From positions 14,445,001-14,509,000 of the forward strand of contig OY821771.1 of assembly GCA_963682175.1 (NCBI GenBank): a stretch of 64,000 nucleotides of DNA, in the 5' to 3' direction. Positions 45,470 to 56,709 of this stretch are shown here, one piece after another. Position 1 is the first letter of the stretch; every line of letters starts with the position of its first letter. Made by a program: the position numbers and the translations under genes. The notes beneath the pieces were generated by a model. The model saw only the letters and a program-made list of their open reading frames with translations. It ran no database searches and had not been told where the DNA came from. The stretch is from Triglochin maritima. Taxonomy: Eukaryota > Streptophyta > Magnoliopsida > Alismatales > Juncaginaceae.

Positions 45470-45645
45470 GAATTGAAGAGGAGATGAGGTGGTTGTGTGT
45501 GATGGGGAGAAAGAGAATTGAAGAGGAGATGAGGTGGCTGTGTGTGGGGAGAAAGAGAATTGGATAGGAGATGAGATGACTATCTGTGAGAGGGAGAAAG
45601 AGAATTGAAGAGGAGATGGGGTGGTTGTGTGTAAGTGAGTATGGT
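45470..45645. repeat. Minisatellite, about 60-bp units
   Basis: About three and a half imperfect units of AGAGAATTGAAGAGGAGATG, then AGGTGG(T/C)TGTGTGTG and GGGAGAA, run head to tail. Units differ by a few substitutions and short indels. Confidence 0.75.
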
Positions 45646-47238
45646 TGTTGTGGGAGGATACGACAAGAAGATAGTTGGCTTTGGTGGGAAAGGTTAAGTG
45701 ACGGATTAAGAGATAATCACCACGTGTTTGACGGTAACGTCTACAACCTTACGGAATGACATTGATGATTTTCTTAGTGGCACCAAAGCAAATATCAAGG
45801 TTTTCCTATGGCATTATGCCAAATAGTCAATACCAGGTGGTATAAAGCCAATTTAGTTGTTTCTTGGTGCCACCCACGCAAATAACCCTAATAAAATATA
45901 TGCAACATGTGCGAAGAGTGTAGAAAGTTATCTATGGTCCAATTTATGGACTTTGGAGATGTGGGCTATATATGGAAAAAAATCAAGCGCAATCTGGTAA
46001 AATCGGAAATAATTCAAAATAAAATCATTGAATCAGTCGCCCGGTAAAGAGTATGTCGGCCTACGTCGATTTTGACTATCCAAACCTCGACTTGAATGGG
46101 TCATCCGGTTTATTCTTGCTATATTTGGTCAAATCTTGGTTGATACTAATAGTATCGTGATTGGGCATGATTGCATCCTAATTGATCATGTTTTGATTGA
46201 ATGCTAAAAATCTTGGTGGATTCTACAAACTTATAGAAGGATCCTAGATGATCTAAACTGATCTTGATTGTTGTTTGCTATGATTTTTGTGTTTAGAATT
46301 TAGATGACCAAATCTGGACGATGTTTAATTGGAGAATTCTGTTAAATAGGTTTTTTTCCATATTTTGGTGTTTGGTCAAAATATTCAAAGGAAAATTTGA
46401 CTTTCTATGCCTCAAGTATCACAACCTCAGAAAAAAAGGCTCTCATTTTTACATCATCTGAAAAATATGCTTATCTTTCCACTTCTACCCAAAATACCCC
46501 TGCATATCTTGTGGGACCATTAACATCCTCTGGAACTCTCTCTGTCTCGATATTTTAAATTGTTTTAGAAAATCGATCAGATTCAATGGTACTTGACGGT
46601 ACATGATAGATAGTGTGGGATTTTAGTCGATAGTTATACTTGGCTAGGGTTAACTCGATATGTGTTACATAAAAACTCGATATGGGCTCGATTGCGCTCG
46701 ATGGTAAACTTGATAATTGTTCACATGCCGAAGTGAAACGTCCCATGATGGGACGGGTCATTATTATGCGAAGAGACACAACCGTTCGACATTCCTTCCT
46801 TTTGAGAGGACACAACCTTTCATTATATTGCGAAGAGGCGCAACCCTTCATTACAAGATCTATAAAATCAGAAGTTAGGGTGTCTTCCATTTAGTTGTGT
46901 ATTCGATCCCCAAGCCCCCATTTAGTTGTGTATTCAATTCGTCTCCTCCACCCCAAAAATTGGCCCTCCAACGCAATGCCTCCGACAATTATTCCGACGA
47001 AGCTGAGCACATCATCAGTGGACCAATATGAGGAGGTTGTCCCCCCATTGAAATACCGTGAGTTTTACCTCTACCATATCACACCTATAGGTGCGGTGTG
47101 AAGGCAATAAAGTTGTGGTCCAACACTCCGAACAAGATTAGCAAAAAGTTCATCTGAAGCCAACCCTTCACTGTCAGTACTTCGTCTAGGACGATCGAAC
47201 ACCGGTACCACCAGTGGATAAACCCGACCAGAGCGAAA
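45646..47238. other. Decayed repeats, no clear gene
   Basis: No conserved protein is seen. At 46720-46870 repeated GAAGAG(A/G)C(A/G)CAACC words and a TATA-like TCTATAAAATC suggest part of an LTR. At 46895-46960 TTTAGTTGTGTATTC occurs twice. The frame at 46895-47101 has no recognisable family. Confidence 0.35.
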
Positions 47239-48310
47239 AACCCTAAACCCTAATTATGTGAGATATTACTTCAAAATGGTATACCCGCAAAGTAGCTTGT
47301 CAACCGCCCTTTTTCCAACTTATGTTATTTGCAACCTTCTTTGTTGCAAACTCATGTTAGCTATATTTTTTATGTGAAAATTACTAAATTCTACCCAAAT
47401 CCCTAAATAGGTACCGAATAGAGTCGAAATTGCCTTTTTGATTTTGATGTTTTGCTAAAAGTGCCATCAAAATTGGATTGTGTGAAAATGGGTTTTATTG
47501 TTAATTGTGAAATTTTATGAAATTGGTACTTTTGGTGGCTTTGTTCAATTGCAATTATTAAGTGAATTCGCAAGAGAAGCTCAATAATACTCGCGAACGA
47601 AGAGCTCGCTGCTTTGTTACCAACATGTTAATGAACTAATTAATTAACAAGTTCTAATATCATGTTACACATTCTTTGTAATTAAACATCCAATTTTATT
47701 TAAGCACATTCTTTGTATTACAAATAAGTTATTACTTTAATATGATCACAATTTTTACTTTAATATGATCAAATATCTTTGTGATTGATTATTGTGTATG
47801 ATTGTGGATGAATGTTTTTGTTGTGCAGGATGAATGTGTTTGCTGATTGTACATGTTATATTTTACATTTAGTTTTTTAATTCGAAAAAGGTATAGACGT
47901 CGGGTATTAGATTAATCTGACGCGTAATATGTCCTATAAACGTCGGTTATTAGGTTAATGTGGTGCCTAGTCTTTTTTACATTTATTTTTTTAATTTGAA
48001 AAGGGAATAGACGTCGGATGTGTTGTATATCTGACGCGTATTACCCTCCAATAGACTTCATCTCTTAGTTATAACCGACGCGTATACTCCCTACATCAGA
48101 CGTCGGTTGTGTTATAGATCTGACGTGTATCCTCAGAGAATAGATGTCGGTCTTTTGGTGACTGATGTCTATATATAGACGACACATAAATAAACGTCAA
48201 ATTCTGGAACGCAAATACCCAATGTATATAAGCCTTATACCCGATGTATATTCCCTTTTCTGTACTAGTGTGTGCATGGAGGTAGTATATTGCTGGATGA
48301 ATAAAGAAAA
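47239..48310 (+). repeat. Duplicated piece of bL28m intron, interrupted
   Basis: 47239-47564 aligns in the same orientation with about 51945-52320 inside the bL28m intron. Shared blocks include ACCCTAATTA-GTGAGATATT, TTTTTCCAACTTATGT, ACCTTCTTTGTTGCAAA and AATTGTGAAATTTTATGAA. The match continues at 48271-48310 (GTGCATGGAGGT--ATATTGCTGGATG against 52321-52350). Between the two parts lies a CACTA fragment. No exon of the gene was copied. Confidence 0.8.
47565..48270 (+). mobile_element. 3' fragment of a CACTA element
   Basis: The right end TTCCCTTTTCTGTACTAGTG is a CACTA terminus (reverse complement CACTAGTACAGAAAAGGGAA) of the same family as 10973-14972. The left part encodes a tail ending FVTNMLMN, matching the RNMLMN end there. 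Subterminal ATAGACGTCGG repeats lie at 47890-48230. The 5' two-thirds of the element, including the left terminus, are missing. It is inserted in the duplicated intron piece. Confidence 0.75.
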
Positions 48311-48395
48311 TATTGAATATGCTATGTATGTGTTATTGGTTCTTCAGTAATGTGAAAATAACCTTCCCAAAATTATACCTTTAATGCTACTCCTA

Positions 48396-49186
48396 CGATG
48401 CATTTGGTTGTGGTATTTCAACATGGAATTCTAAAGCGTGGTATTTACAAATACCATATCGTTTCGCTAACTAAACTAAGGGTTCACAAATTCCACATAG
48501 TATTTGAAATTTTTCACCTTAATACAATTGGTAAAACCAAATTCTACGTTTGAAGGTAGAATTTGAAAATTATCTCTCAACATTTGCAATTTCCACAACT
48601 CCCAACTCTAAACCCTAGTCACCTCGAACCTGAGCTTCACCACCTCTCACCCAAACCCTAGTCGCCTCCACCCAAGCTCCACCACCTCTGATTGTGTTAT
48701 TTAGCATCACTATTTTGGGAAGATTGCATTTTTTTGCTCGAATTGGTTGATCTTGATTGTTTATGATTGATTGTCATGTTGCTGGTCATTTGGTATTGAT
48801 GTTACCGCACTAATTTGTAGTTTGTGTTTGTGAGAAGTTTTATACAAACTTCGGATTATTGTGATGGATTCCAACATATTTATTTGGGCTGGATTTGAAA
48901 GTTATCTCAACTTAACCTTTGAGTTTTTGGTTGCAGTTTTTGTTTTGGCTTTGGGATGCAAATCGCATTGACGTGATCATAGGTTAAAGAAGTTCAAATT
49001 ATATGAGAAAATCAGGTGGAGCTCGAATTGGAAGGAGATCAGTTCGGAGGAGCGAGAAAAGTGGAATTTGTAAATTCCACCACCAAATATGAAATTTGGA
49101 TTTACCACATTTGTATTGACGTAGAACTTTCAAAATTCCACGTGGAATTTGTAAATCCTAGGATCTAATCAACCAAACAAGACACT
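48396..49186. mobile_element. MITE-like element with TTTGGTTG ends
   Basis: The left side reads GCATTTGGTTGTGGTATTTC and the right side, reversed, TGTTTGGTTGATTAGATCC. Many GTGGAATTT and AAATTCCAC words lie inside in both orientations. The ends are short and imperfect, and no target duplication could be fixed. Confidence 0.35.
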
Positions 49187-49930
49187 TCCGATTGCAACAT
49201 TTGATATTCCACGTTCAGGACCAACCGAGGTTAGCTTGGTTGATAGGTCTCTTGTCTTAAGATAGTCAAGATCATGGGAAACGAATTCTAGCAGGTTGGG
49301 ATTTAAAATCGGGGTGCGGCAAGTAGAGTATAATAATAATAAAATTCATGTTCAGATGGAATTCCAGGTTGAATTGCCACAACCAACCGCACCCTAACAT
49401 TGTTAGAAAAATGGAGGAAAGTGGTGGAGAAGTGGTGGAGAAGATATTGGACGATCGTTTAAGACCTAAAGGAAAAAGGAAGGCCAAAAATATTATCACA
49501 CTAGTCATTTTCATTTTTTTTAATTTACCAACTATGTTTTGAACTTATTTCCCAATTTTATCCCTTTCCTATTATTTAAAAAAATCATTTGAGTTAAGTA
49601 TTATTTGCATAAATCCATCCCAAATTCTACCCCGACTATGGATACCAACAAAATAACCTAACAAAAACTCCTAAAACAAACAGAAACACACTCAAATCTT
49701 CCCATCCAGAAAGCCTAGAATAAATAAGAAAAAAAATTGAAGCACAGATTCATTAAAAACTTGAAGCGCTCCTGCATAAGATGCATATCGGATACAAGCG
49801 CGACCGAGTGTGTATTAGATGTGTCACGTGGTGTATCCTACAGTACGGTCTAGAGGTCGGATGCAACATGCCATGTCGGTGTGGCACCAAAATGGGGACG
49901 ATTGAAGTTTAGTATGACCGTGGCCGCAAG
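49187..49930. other. Intergenic, no recognisable gene
   Basis: The small frames (49272-49514 minus, 49348-49542 plus) overlap on opposite strands and match nothing known. No clear repeat ends are seen. Confidence 0.3.
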
Positions 49931-50480
49931 TAGGGTTGTTCGTGGGGCAGGTTTGACCCGCCAACCCGCCCTGCCCCGCCCCGTGTGGGGCGGGTTGCGG
50001 TTAAAAATTTTCCTACCTGCCACTCGTTAACCCGCTGAACTAAACGGGGCGGGTTGCGGTTAATGTGTCACCCGTTCTGTTAACCCGTTTACCCGTTAGA
50101 AATATAATTATTAAAAAAATACATATTTATGTATTAAAATTTTCATTATTTCATTAAACTTCTAACATTTATGTGATGGTTTGTGACTTTATGTGTTTGT
50201 TAATTATTCATTTAAGCACTTTAAATCGTAGACTTGTAATTTTATGGACTTGTATAAATATTTTATGCTTGTAAGTTTAATTATAGAGTTGTAGAAATGC
50301 ATTTATGTGTGTATGTGCCAATGTAATAAGTTAAAATGAGTTTTACAGGAATTCACCCTTTACGCCTGCATAACCCGCCCCGTCCCGCATAACCCGCCCT
50401 TAAGTGGGGCGGGTAGCGGCCTAATTTTTTTTACCCGCCCCACCCCGCCTGACTTTGGTGGGAAGGGTAGCCGGCAGAGC
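49930..50480. mobile_element. GC-rich hAT-like non-autonomous element
   Basis: Both flanks contain repeated GGGGCGGGTT and AACCCGCCCC words (49955-50090 and 50365-50460) around an AT-rich centre (50100-50340). The left edge GGGTTGTTCGTGGGGCAGG resembles the terminus of a plant hAT MITE group. The right terminus is not resolved. It lies about 340 bases upstream of the bL28m start codon. Confidence 0.4.
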
Positions 50481-50816
50481 CAAACCCGCCTGGTTTGCAG
50501 CCCAGCGGCAGGGGTGTTTTTTGGCAATGTTTTTCATTTCTAATATATTTTTTGTCAGATTTTCCATCCCTCCTATTCCTAACCCTAACAAACAGGACTG
50601 CCGAAAACCCCAACAGCAGCAACCCCTCACTCCCCCGGCCGCCGCCGCCTCCTCCATTCCTTAAACCTCTTCCACTCCTCCTTTAATATTTGATATTTGT
50701 AGCTTTATCCTGGTTTTCGGGAAATTGCCGTATCGCACCGGATTCTCGTATCCCTATCCTGGTTTCACAGAAGAAGAAGAAGAAGAAGAAGTGGAAGAAA
50801 CCCTAGGAGGAGGAGG

Positions 50817-53528
50817 ATGTCTTTCAGGGCGCAGGAGCTGTGCAAGAAGATTGCGAGGAAGATGGGGGACGACTCCACGCTCACTTCCGAGCTCAAGCAG
50901 AAGCTAAAACGGAACCTCCCCAACAACAAGGTGGTGATGGGACGGGCCGATCGTGGAATCTTTGCTGGTCGCCACATCCACTTCGGCAACAAAGTCAGTG
51001 AAGACGGCGGAAACAAGTATTGCGCTCAAAACCCTTAAACATCACTTCTTTCTCTTTCTTCGCTTGTGGTTGTGGGTTTTTCGGTTTCAAGTGTTTTGTC
51101 CAACTTGTGCTGGTTGTGGTGGTTTTTCAAGTGAAGATGCCTTAGGCTTAAATCCTAGTTGATTAAGGAATTGTGTGGAATTGATTGTTTTTTTATGTTT
51201 CGATAAATTGCCTGCTTTGTCGTGATGTGTTGGTTGATGTGATTTTTGTGTCGAAATGACCAACCCTGAATCTTGCTTAAGTGAGGAATGGTGTTGATCT
51301 GGTTTTTTCAGGTTTTGATGTTCCATTGAAATGTTTTTGAAATGGTTTTTATTTCATTTAAGCTAATGCTTGTTGTAATATTTGTGTTGAAATGCCTGAA
51401 TCCTTTTAACTTGATTGACTAGGAAACTGAGTCGAACTAGTTTTTTTTCTGTTCCAAATACTCTGCGTAGGTGTATTTTTTGTTACAAAGTTGCGTTGGT
51501 TGTTTTGAATCTTGTGGGTTTTTTGTCTCGGAATGTGTAAAACCATAGACCTGATTAACTAAGAAATTCGGTTAAAATGTTTTTTTTGTTTCAAATGCTT
51601 CATAAAAATTGGTTCCTTGTTACCAAGATTCGTTGGTTCTTGTGACCTTGTTTTTAAATGATTAACCATAAATACAAATTAAGTAAGGAATCATGTCAAA
51701 ATGATATACCTCATACACAGTTGTCAAGCTTTTCCCTTTCCCATTCATGTAATTTGCCCCATTCTTTGTTGCAAAGTCATGTTTGTCGTACGGTTTATGA
51801 CACAATTCCGAAATCATACCCTAATTAACTAAGGAATTGTATCAAGATGGTTAAAATTTGCTTTGAATGTTTCCTCAATATTGCCTTCTTTGTTGTGAAG
51901 CCATGTTGATTGTTTTGATTTCGTGTTGAGATGTTGAAACCCTTAACCCTAATTAAGTGAGATATTACATCAAAATAGTATACTCTCTAAGCAGTTGCCA
52001 GTTTGTCAAGCCCCTTTTTCCAACTTATGTCATTCGCTACCTTCTTTGTTGCAAAGCCAAGTTGTAATTGTTATGTGAAAAATACTAAATTCTACCGAAA
52101 TCCGTAATCAAGTATGAAATAGAGTTGAAACTTGAAATTGTTTTTTGATTTGAATGTTTTGTCAAAAGTGCTTGCTTTGTTGCTAACTTAGGTAGGGTTT
52201 TTTTGTCTAGAAATGCCTAAACATCAATTTAAGGATCGTAAAAAACTGGATTTTTTTTGTTAATTGTGAAATTTTATGAATTTGGTACATTCTGTGGCTT
52301 TGTTCAGTTGCAATTATTAAGTGTGTATGGAGCTAAATATTGCTGGATGGATACAGAAAAGAACATTTTGTGCTACTCTTAAAGATTAGGAAAATCCATT
52401 GAGCTGCTCTTATCAAAATGATCAAAAAAGAGTTGCTCTTATCCTACATGCAAGTATGGAGGGGCAAGTACATTTCTGCTTTAGATACATTTATGGATAC
52501 TTTAGTTGGAATTTCTTTTATTTTGCTAAAAAGGCATTTGTATTATTCGTCAAATTTATATAGTGCATAGGCAAATTCAGCCTAGGAATATATTATTATG
52601 GGCATTTGTTGTACATGTGTGAAGAGAATTGTTTTTTTTCTCAGAATCCAATAAAACCTCATTTTGAGTAATTATGATTGACTTTCATCAATCTTATCAC
52701 TGTTCAAAATAATAATAAACAATCATATCAAATCCTTCGTGAAACCCAGTTGTTTGTTTAATAATTGAAACTTGAACAACTCTGCACTTCTTAAATACCG
52801 GCTTTGAGTTATTTCAATTATTAGTTTCATAGCACCGATCAAAAAAGGTATGTTATTAGTTTCATAGCATAACAACATTAGGATTATGTATGAGAACAGC
52901 CTTGTTCAACATCAACATTAGGAACTTCTTTGTCTACGATTGTACTTTGACTTCACTTAAGCTGCGGTAGTGACTTAATTGTCACCCTTGATGTCATATT
53001 TTTGGGTAAATTATGCATGTTTAGAGCAAATTGCTTTATTATCTTAGTTTGTTTGAGCTTGTCCTTTGTTTTGTTCACAAACTGTTAAAAGGAAATGGAA
53101 ACTTCAATTATCTCACAGATAGTTTTCTATGATGAAGGACAAGGCGAAGTTGGAAACCGAATGTGCAGGACAAACGGCTTTACAGTTATATCTTTGATCG
53201 ATTCATCCCAATAAAAGTAACCACACATGCTCTCCGGTGTATCGACAAAGCTGGTGGAATCGATGACTACTTGCTTAAGACACCGTACGCAAAGATGGAT
53301 AACGAGATGGGTGTACTATGGAAGGCAAAGATTGAAAAGGAGTACAAGAAACTGGAGAATACAGGAGGAATTCTCTCTCTCATAGAAAACAGAAGAAAAG
53401 AACGACATGCTTTAAAAGAGTCTATTCAGAGTAGTGATGGTGAAGAAGCTGCAGACAGGAATAAGATTGACGGCGAAACAAAGGAGAGCATTGAGAGAAC
53501 GAAGGAACCTGAACCTGAGCTTTCTTGA
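50817..53528 (+). CDS. Mitochondrial ribosomal protein bL28 family
   Basis: Two exons, 50817-51016 and 53144-53528, join in frame across a 2,127-bp GT-AG intron to give 194 residues. The first exon begins MSFRAQELCKKIARKMG and carries KRNLPNNKVVMGRADRGIF and AGRHIHFGNKVSEDGG. The second carries SWKPNVQDKRLYSYIFD, VTTHALRCIDKAGGIDDYLL and MGVLWKAKIEKEY. These are the conserved blocks of the plant L28 family of mitochondrial large-subunit proteins. The product should bind 23S-like rRNA in the mitoribosome. The charged C-terminus (DGETKESIERTKEPEPEL) is probably flexible. The basic N-terminus may act as an import signal. It looks intact. Confidence 0.9.
51017..53143 (+). other. Large intron of bL28m gene, source of a duplication
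   Basis: The intron starts GTATTGCG and ends GATGAAGGACAAG. It contains loosely repeated sub-blocks of TTGTTGCAAAG(T/C)CA and CCCTAATTAA(C/G)T(A/G)AG about every 150-250 bases (51760, 51815, 51890, 51950, 52050). This suggests internal duplication. The part at 51945-52350 is also present 4.7 kb upstream. Confidence 0.7.
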
Positions 53529-54187
53529 ATGTTGACATGAATGTTTTTTTCTTCTCCTAGAGTATCCTTTATTCAGAGATACGAGGTTTTGTGTGGTGAT
53601 AATTGAATTTTGTTGTAGCCGTTCTGTTCTCAACAGTTTATGTACTTGATCTGTTGAATTTCCGTAATGTTCTCGACAGTTTATGTATTTGAGCTGTTGA
53701 ATTTGTAATTTTTTTGAGATAAGAAGCGACTGGTATGATGAAACTTGTTGATCCAATGAAAATATCTGGAATAATCATACAAGCTTATGGCTGCCTTTCT
53801 ATTGGTACTAATTATTCCCTCAGCTCTAGGTATGTATTTTATTCTCCGGTTATGAAATAATGCAGGCTGTGCTCATACTTGAGTTACAAATTTCGTAGTG
53901 GTGGTGAGGTGACTTAAGGCTGAGTTTGTAAATTTGGTCCGACTATATTCTTCTTTAACTCGGATTTTGGTGTATGACAGTACCTTATAATTTCACACAT
54001 GCAAGACATCCTATGCCTAGATACGGGCTACAGCAACAAAAGTGGGAGGAAAGTACTCACTTGTAAATGTTTTTGTTTCTCTTTCTCAAATTCTTTGGAT
54101 TTTTTATGATTTAAAATTGGTATATATCTATTCTATCAATGCCCTTCGATAAAAAAAAGAAAACGACAGTTTTAACACAATTTTCAT
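53529..54187. other. 3' flank of bL28m gene
   Basis: Probable 3' UTR and poly(A) region; TGTTCTC(A/G)ACAGTTTATGTA occurs twice (about 53625 and 53667), a local duplication. No coding region is seen. Confidence 0.45.
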
Positions 54188-54398
54188 CTGAATTGCTAAA
54201 CATCGTCCCAAAATTACTTAAATCGTCCTTGAAATTACCATTTTGCCATTCTCTCATTTCTACTGCTATAACGTGACATTTTACCCTCCTATCACACATC
54301 TCTCTTCATCTTTCTCTTATAATCATAAAAAATAATGTTTTGGAGGTCAGTAATGAGCCAACGGACGCCCCAGTGTACTCGAACCTGGTAAAATATCT

Positions 54399-54697
54399 AT
54401 CTTTTTAATAAAAAAATAATAAAAAATTACGGGCGTCCGAAGGAGCCGCCCCCACGTAGGAGGGGGCGTCTGGGTAAAACGCCTCCCCTATGGGGGAGGC
54501 GTCTTACCCAGACGCCCCGCCCATGGGACATGCGTTTTACCCAGACGCCCTGCCCATGGGGGAGGCGTTTTACCCAGACGCCCCGCCCATGGGACATGCG
54601 TCTGTGTAATGGGGAGGCGTCTTACTCAGACGCCCCCTCCTACGTGGGGGCGGCTCCTTCGGACGCCCGTAATTTTTTATTATTTTTTTAAAAAGAT
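54399..54697. repeat. Long inverted repeat 1 (hairpin)
   Basis: Arms of about 90 bases (54399-54488 and 54608-54697) are near-perfect reverse complements. They include GGGCGTCCGAAGGAGCCGCC and CCCACGTAGGAGGGGGCGTC against their complements. The loop carries further GACGCC-type units in alternating orientation, so a longer imperfect stem is possible. Confidence 0.85.
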
Positions 54698-55140
54698 AAT
54701 TGATTATAAATTTAGATAATTGTTAAATTAATTAATTAATAAGTTAATAATTACTATATTCGGATGACCAATACCCCTTCGGTACACCGAAAATTCAAAA
54801 ATTTCCAGATCCAACAATTTCAAAATCCAAAAAATTTCCAGGGGTCGCTGCCCCCTTGCCACCCCCGCCACCTCACCGGCGCGGTGGAATGCCGCTCGCT
54901 CACCGGTGAGCGAGACCCCGAACGACCTGTCGAGGTGGTATTTGTAAGTCAGGATGTTTTACCACCGGGGGATTTTGGATCTTAAAAAATGTTGGATCTG
55001 GAATTTTTTTAAATCTTCATCACTTGCAAAAACACACATTGTAATCCGACCGGTTACCACCGAAAATTTGCAAAGAAACGTCAAATAATTTGAGATAACA
55101 CACCGTATAATTTTAATTTGACAAAAAAAACTAAAAAAAA

Positions 55141-55366
55141 CGGGACGTCTGGATAAGACGGCCTGTACCATCGTGGAGGCGTCTGGCTAAGACGCCTCCA
55201 CCATGGTCGAGGCGTCTTAGCCAGACGCCTAGACAATGGTATAGGTGTCTGGCTAAGACGCCTGTACCATCGTGGAGGCGTCTGGATAAGACGCCTCGAC
55301 CATGGTGGAGGCGTCTTAGCCAGACGCCTCCACGATGGTACAGGCGTCTTATCCAGACGCCCGTGT
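55141..55366. repeat. Long inverted repeat 2 (hairpin)
   Basis: Arms of about 88 bases (55141-55230 and 55280-55366) pair almost throughout; key words are GTCTGGATAAGACG, CTGTACCATCGTGGAGGCGT and CTGGCTAAGACGCCTCCACC. Each arm is itself built of repeated GGCGTCTGGCTAAGACGCC-type mini-palindromes. Confidence 0.85.
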
Positions 55367-55585
55367 CGGAAAAAAAAATCCGCCTCCGTTACTTCGCCTG
55401 ATCTAGGTGTTTCGCCAGACATTTTCATGGTGTTGGTATTAGGAATGTTAGTAAAACTGAGTCAATAACCTTGTTTAAAGACACGGGACGATATGAGTAT
55501 TAAATATATTGTTAAGGGCAATTTGGTAATTTCAAGGGGCGATTTAAGTAGTTTTGGGGCGACGTTTAGTAGTTCCCATTTTCAT

Positions 55586-56142
55586 TCGACACCTCCATTT
55601 TATCTTTTTACCCTTGAGAACTTAGAAAATAACGTCACACTCCTGTTCATCTTCCTCCATGGCAGCAAATTAGTTCTAGTTCGGGTACTGGGAGAACCAG
55701 ATCCATATTCTACTTGGGTACCCAGAATCGAACCGGATCCAGGTCGGTTTCCAACTTAGGTACCTATATGTTGGAACGAGATCCGGTACAAAACCTGTTT
55801 TTTCAATTTACCTAAATTTAATTGTACAATTTTTTTCATTTCTTCAACTACTTCATTCATCTAATTTTAAAATGCAATATGTTTCTAAACAACTTTAGCT
55901 ACTTCCTAGTTCATACATCTCCAATTTTAAATACAACCAAATATATGTTGAAAGAGCTTTAGAAACAATTAAAAGTAAGAAAACATGTCCAAATACAAAT
56001 TAGTCTTCGTGGATTGCAATTTTTCATGTTGTAATCCTCCATTCTCCTAATCTTCAAGCCTGTAAATATTCAACATAGAAGAATTGGAATAATATACGTC
56101 ATACTATATTTTATACTATATTTTAAGAGAACATTAAGCAAA
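55586..56142. other. Flank of hAT remnant
   Basis: At 55680-55800 alternating GGGTACTGGGAGAACCAGATC and GGGTACCCAGAATCGAACC blocks, with repeated GGATCC and GGTACC, resemble subterminal sequence of hAT elements. No clear transposon end was found. Confidence 0.35.
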
Positions 56143-56709
56143 TTAAACCTCAGTTTCTTGACTTTCTTCAGACACCTCTGGGATGTCAACGTCCATATCA
56201 TGGATGATCGTTGCATATTGAAGCATTCTTGACTCTGAAAACCCAACTTCAATGTCAAAAACAAATAAGAAACTAATTAAAACAAATAACAAGAAAATAA
56301 TAACATAAATCCATTAACTATATGTATTATACCTTGCATCTCGGACAACAACCAACTGTGAGAACATGCTAAAGCTTCAATTGTATCGGGATGTAACCTA
56401 CTACAATGAGGACTAATCAATCTACCACCCATCCAGAATGCCGACTCAAAAGAAACGGTGGCAACGGGAATGACATAAATATCCCGAGCAACTTTTTGCA
56501 AAGTATGATATTTGATACCATTGGATTTCCACCAAGTTAATATTTCCAAGTTCTTATCCCTTGGAAAAACATCATCATCGAAGAAGTGGTCTAACTCTGA
56601 TTACACATATCTCCTTTTTCTTTTCTTTGAATTAACATAAAAATCATTATCATTTCCGCCTCGGATTTTGTCATAATCGAACTTCTATTTGTCTCAAATG
56701 TACTAGATG

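Larger units (their letters stand above)
23046..45470 (+). mobile_element. CACTA element A, plus strand, split by retroelements
   Basis: The 5' end reads CACAACTAGAAAAATAGG, followed by subterminal repeats (ACACCGACA, ACCAACGGATAG, CACCAACGAATC) to about 23340. Transposase remnants run from 25293 to about 27790. The series continues at 43494-43990 (DUF4216-like) and 44100-44940 (a second CACTA gene). About 15.3 kb of LTR retrotransposon sequence lies between. No matching 3' end was found, so the right boundary is a guess. The order of domains on both sides of the retroelements is what supports one split element. Confidence 0.5.
54188..55577. mobile_element. Non-autonomous MULE-like element with two hairpins
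   Basis: The left end CTGAATTGCTAAACATCG is followed by AAAATTACTTAAATCGTCC and GAAATTACCATTTTGCC. The right end in reverse complement gives GGGAACTACTAAACGTCG, AAAACTACTTAAATCGCC and GAAATTACCAAATTGCC. An ATTTTCAT duplication lies at 54180-54187 and 55578-55585. The ends match the MULE at 4878-5916. A vestigial first exon ATGAGCCAACGGACGCCCC (about 54354) ends at a GT donor, as in that element. The interior is filled by two long inverted repeats. Confidence 0.7.

Noticed and set aside
46555..46894. 111-codon minus-strand and 70-codon plus-strand frames
   Set aside because: Overlapping opposite frames in LTR-like sequence with no conserved motif.
50421..50686. Minus- and plus-strand frames upstream of bL28m
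   Set aside because: They overlap each other in GC-rich element and 5' leader sequence, and the conserved L28 reading begins at 50817.
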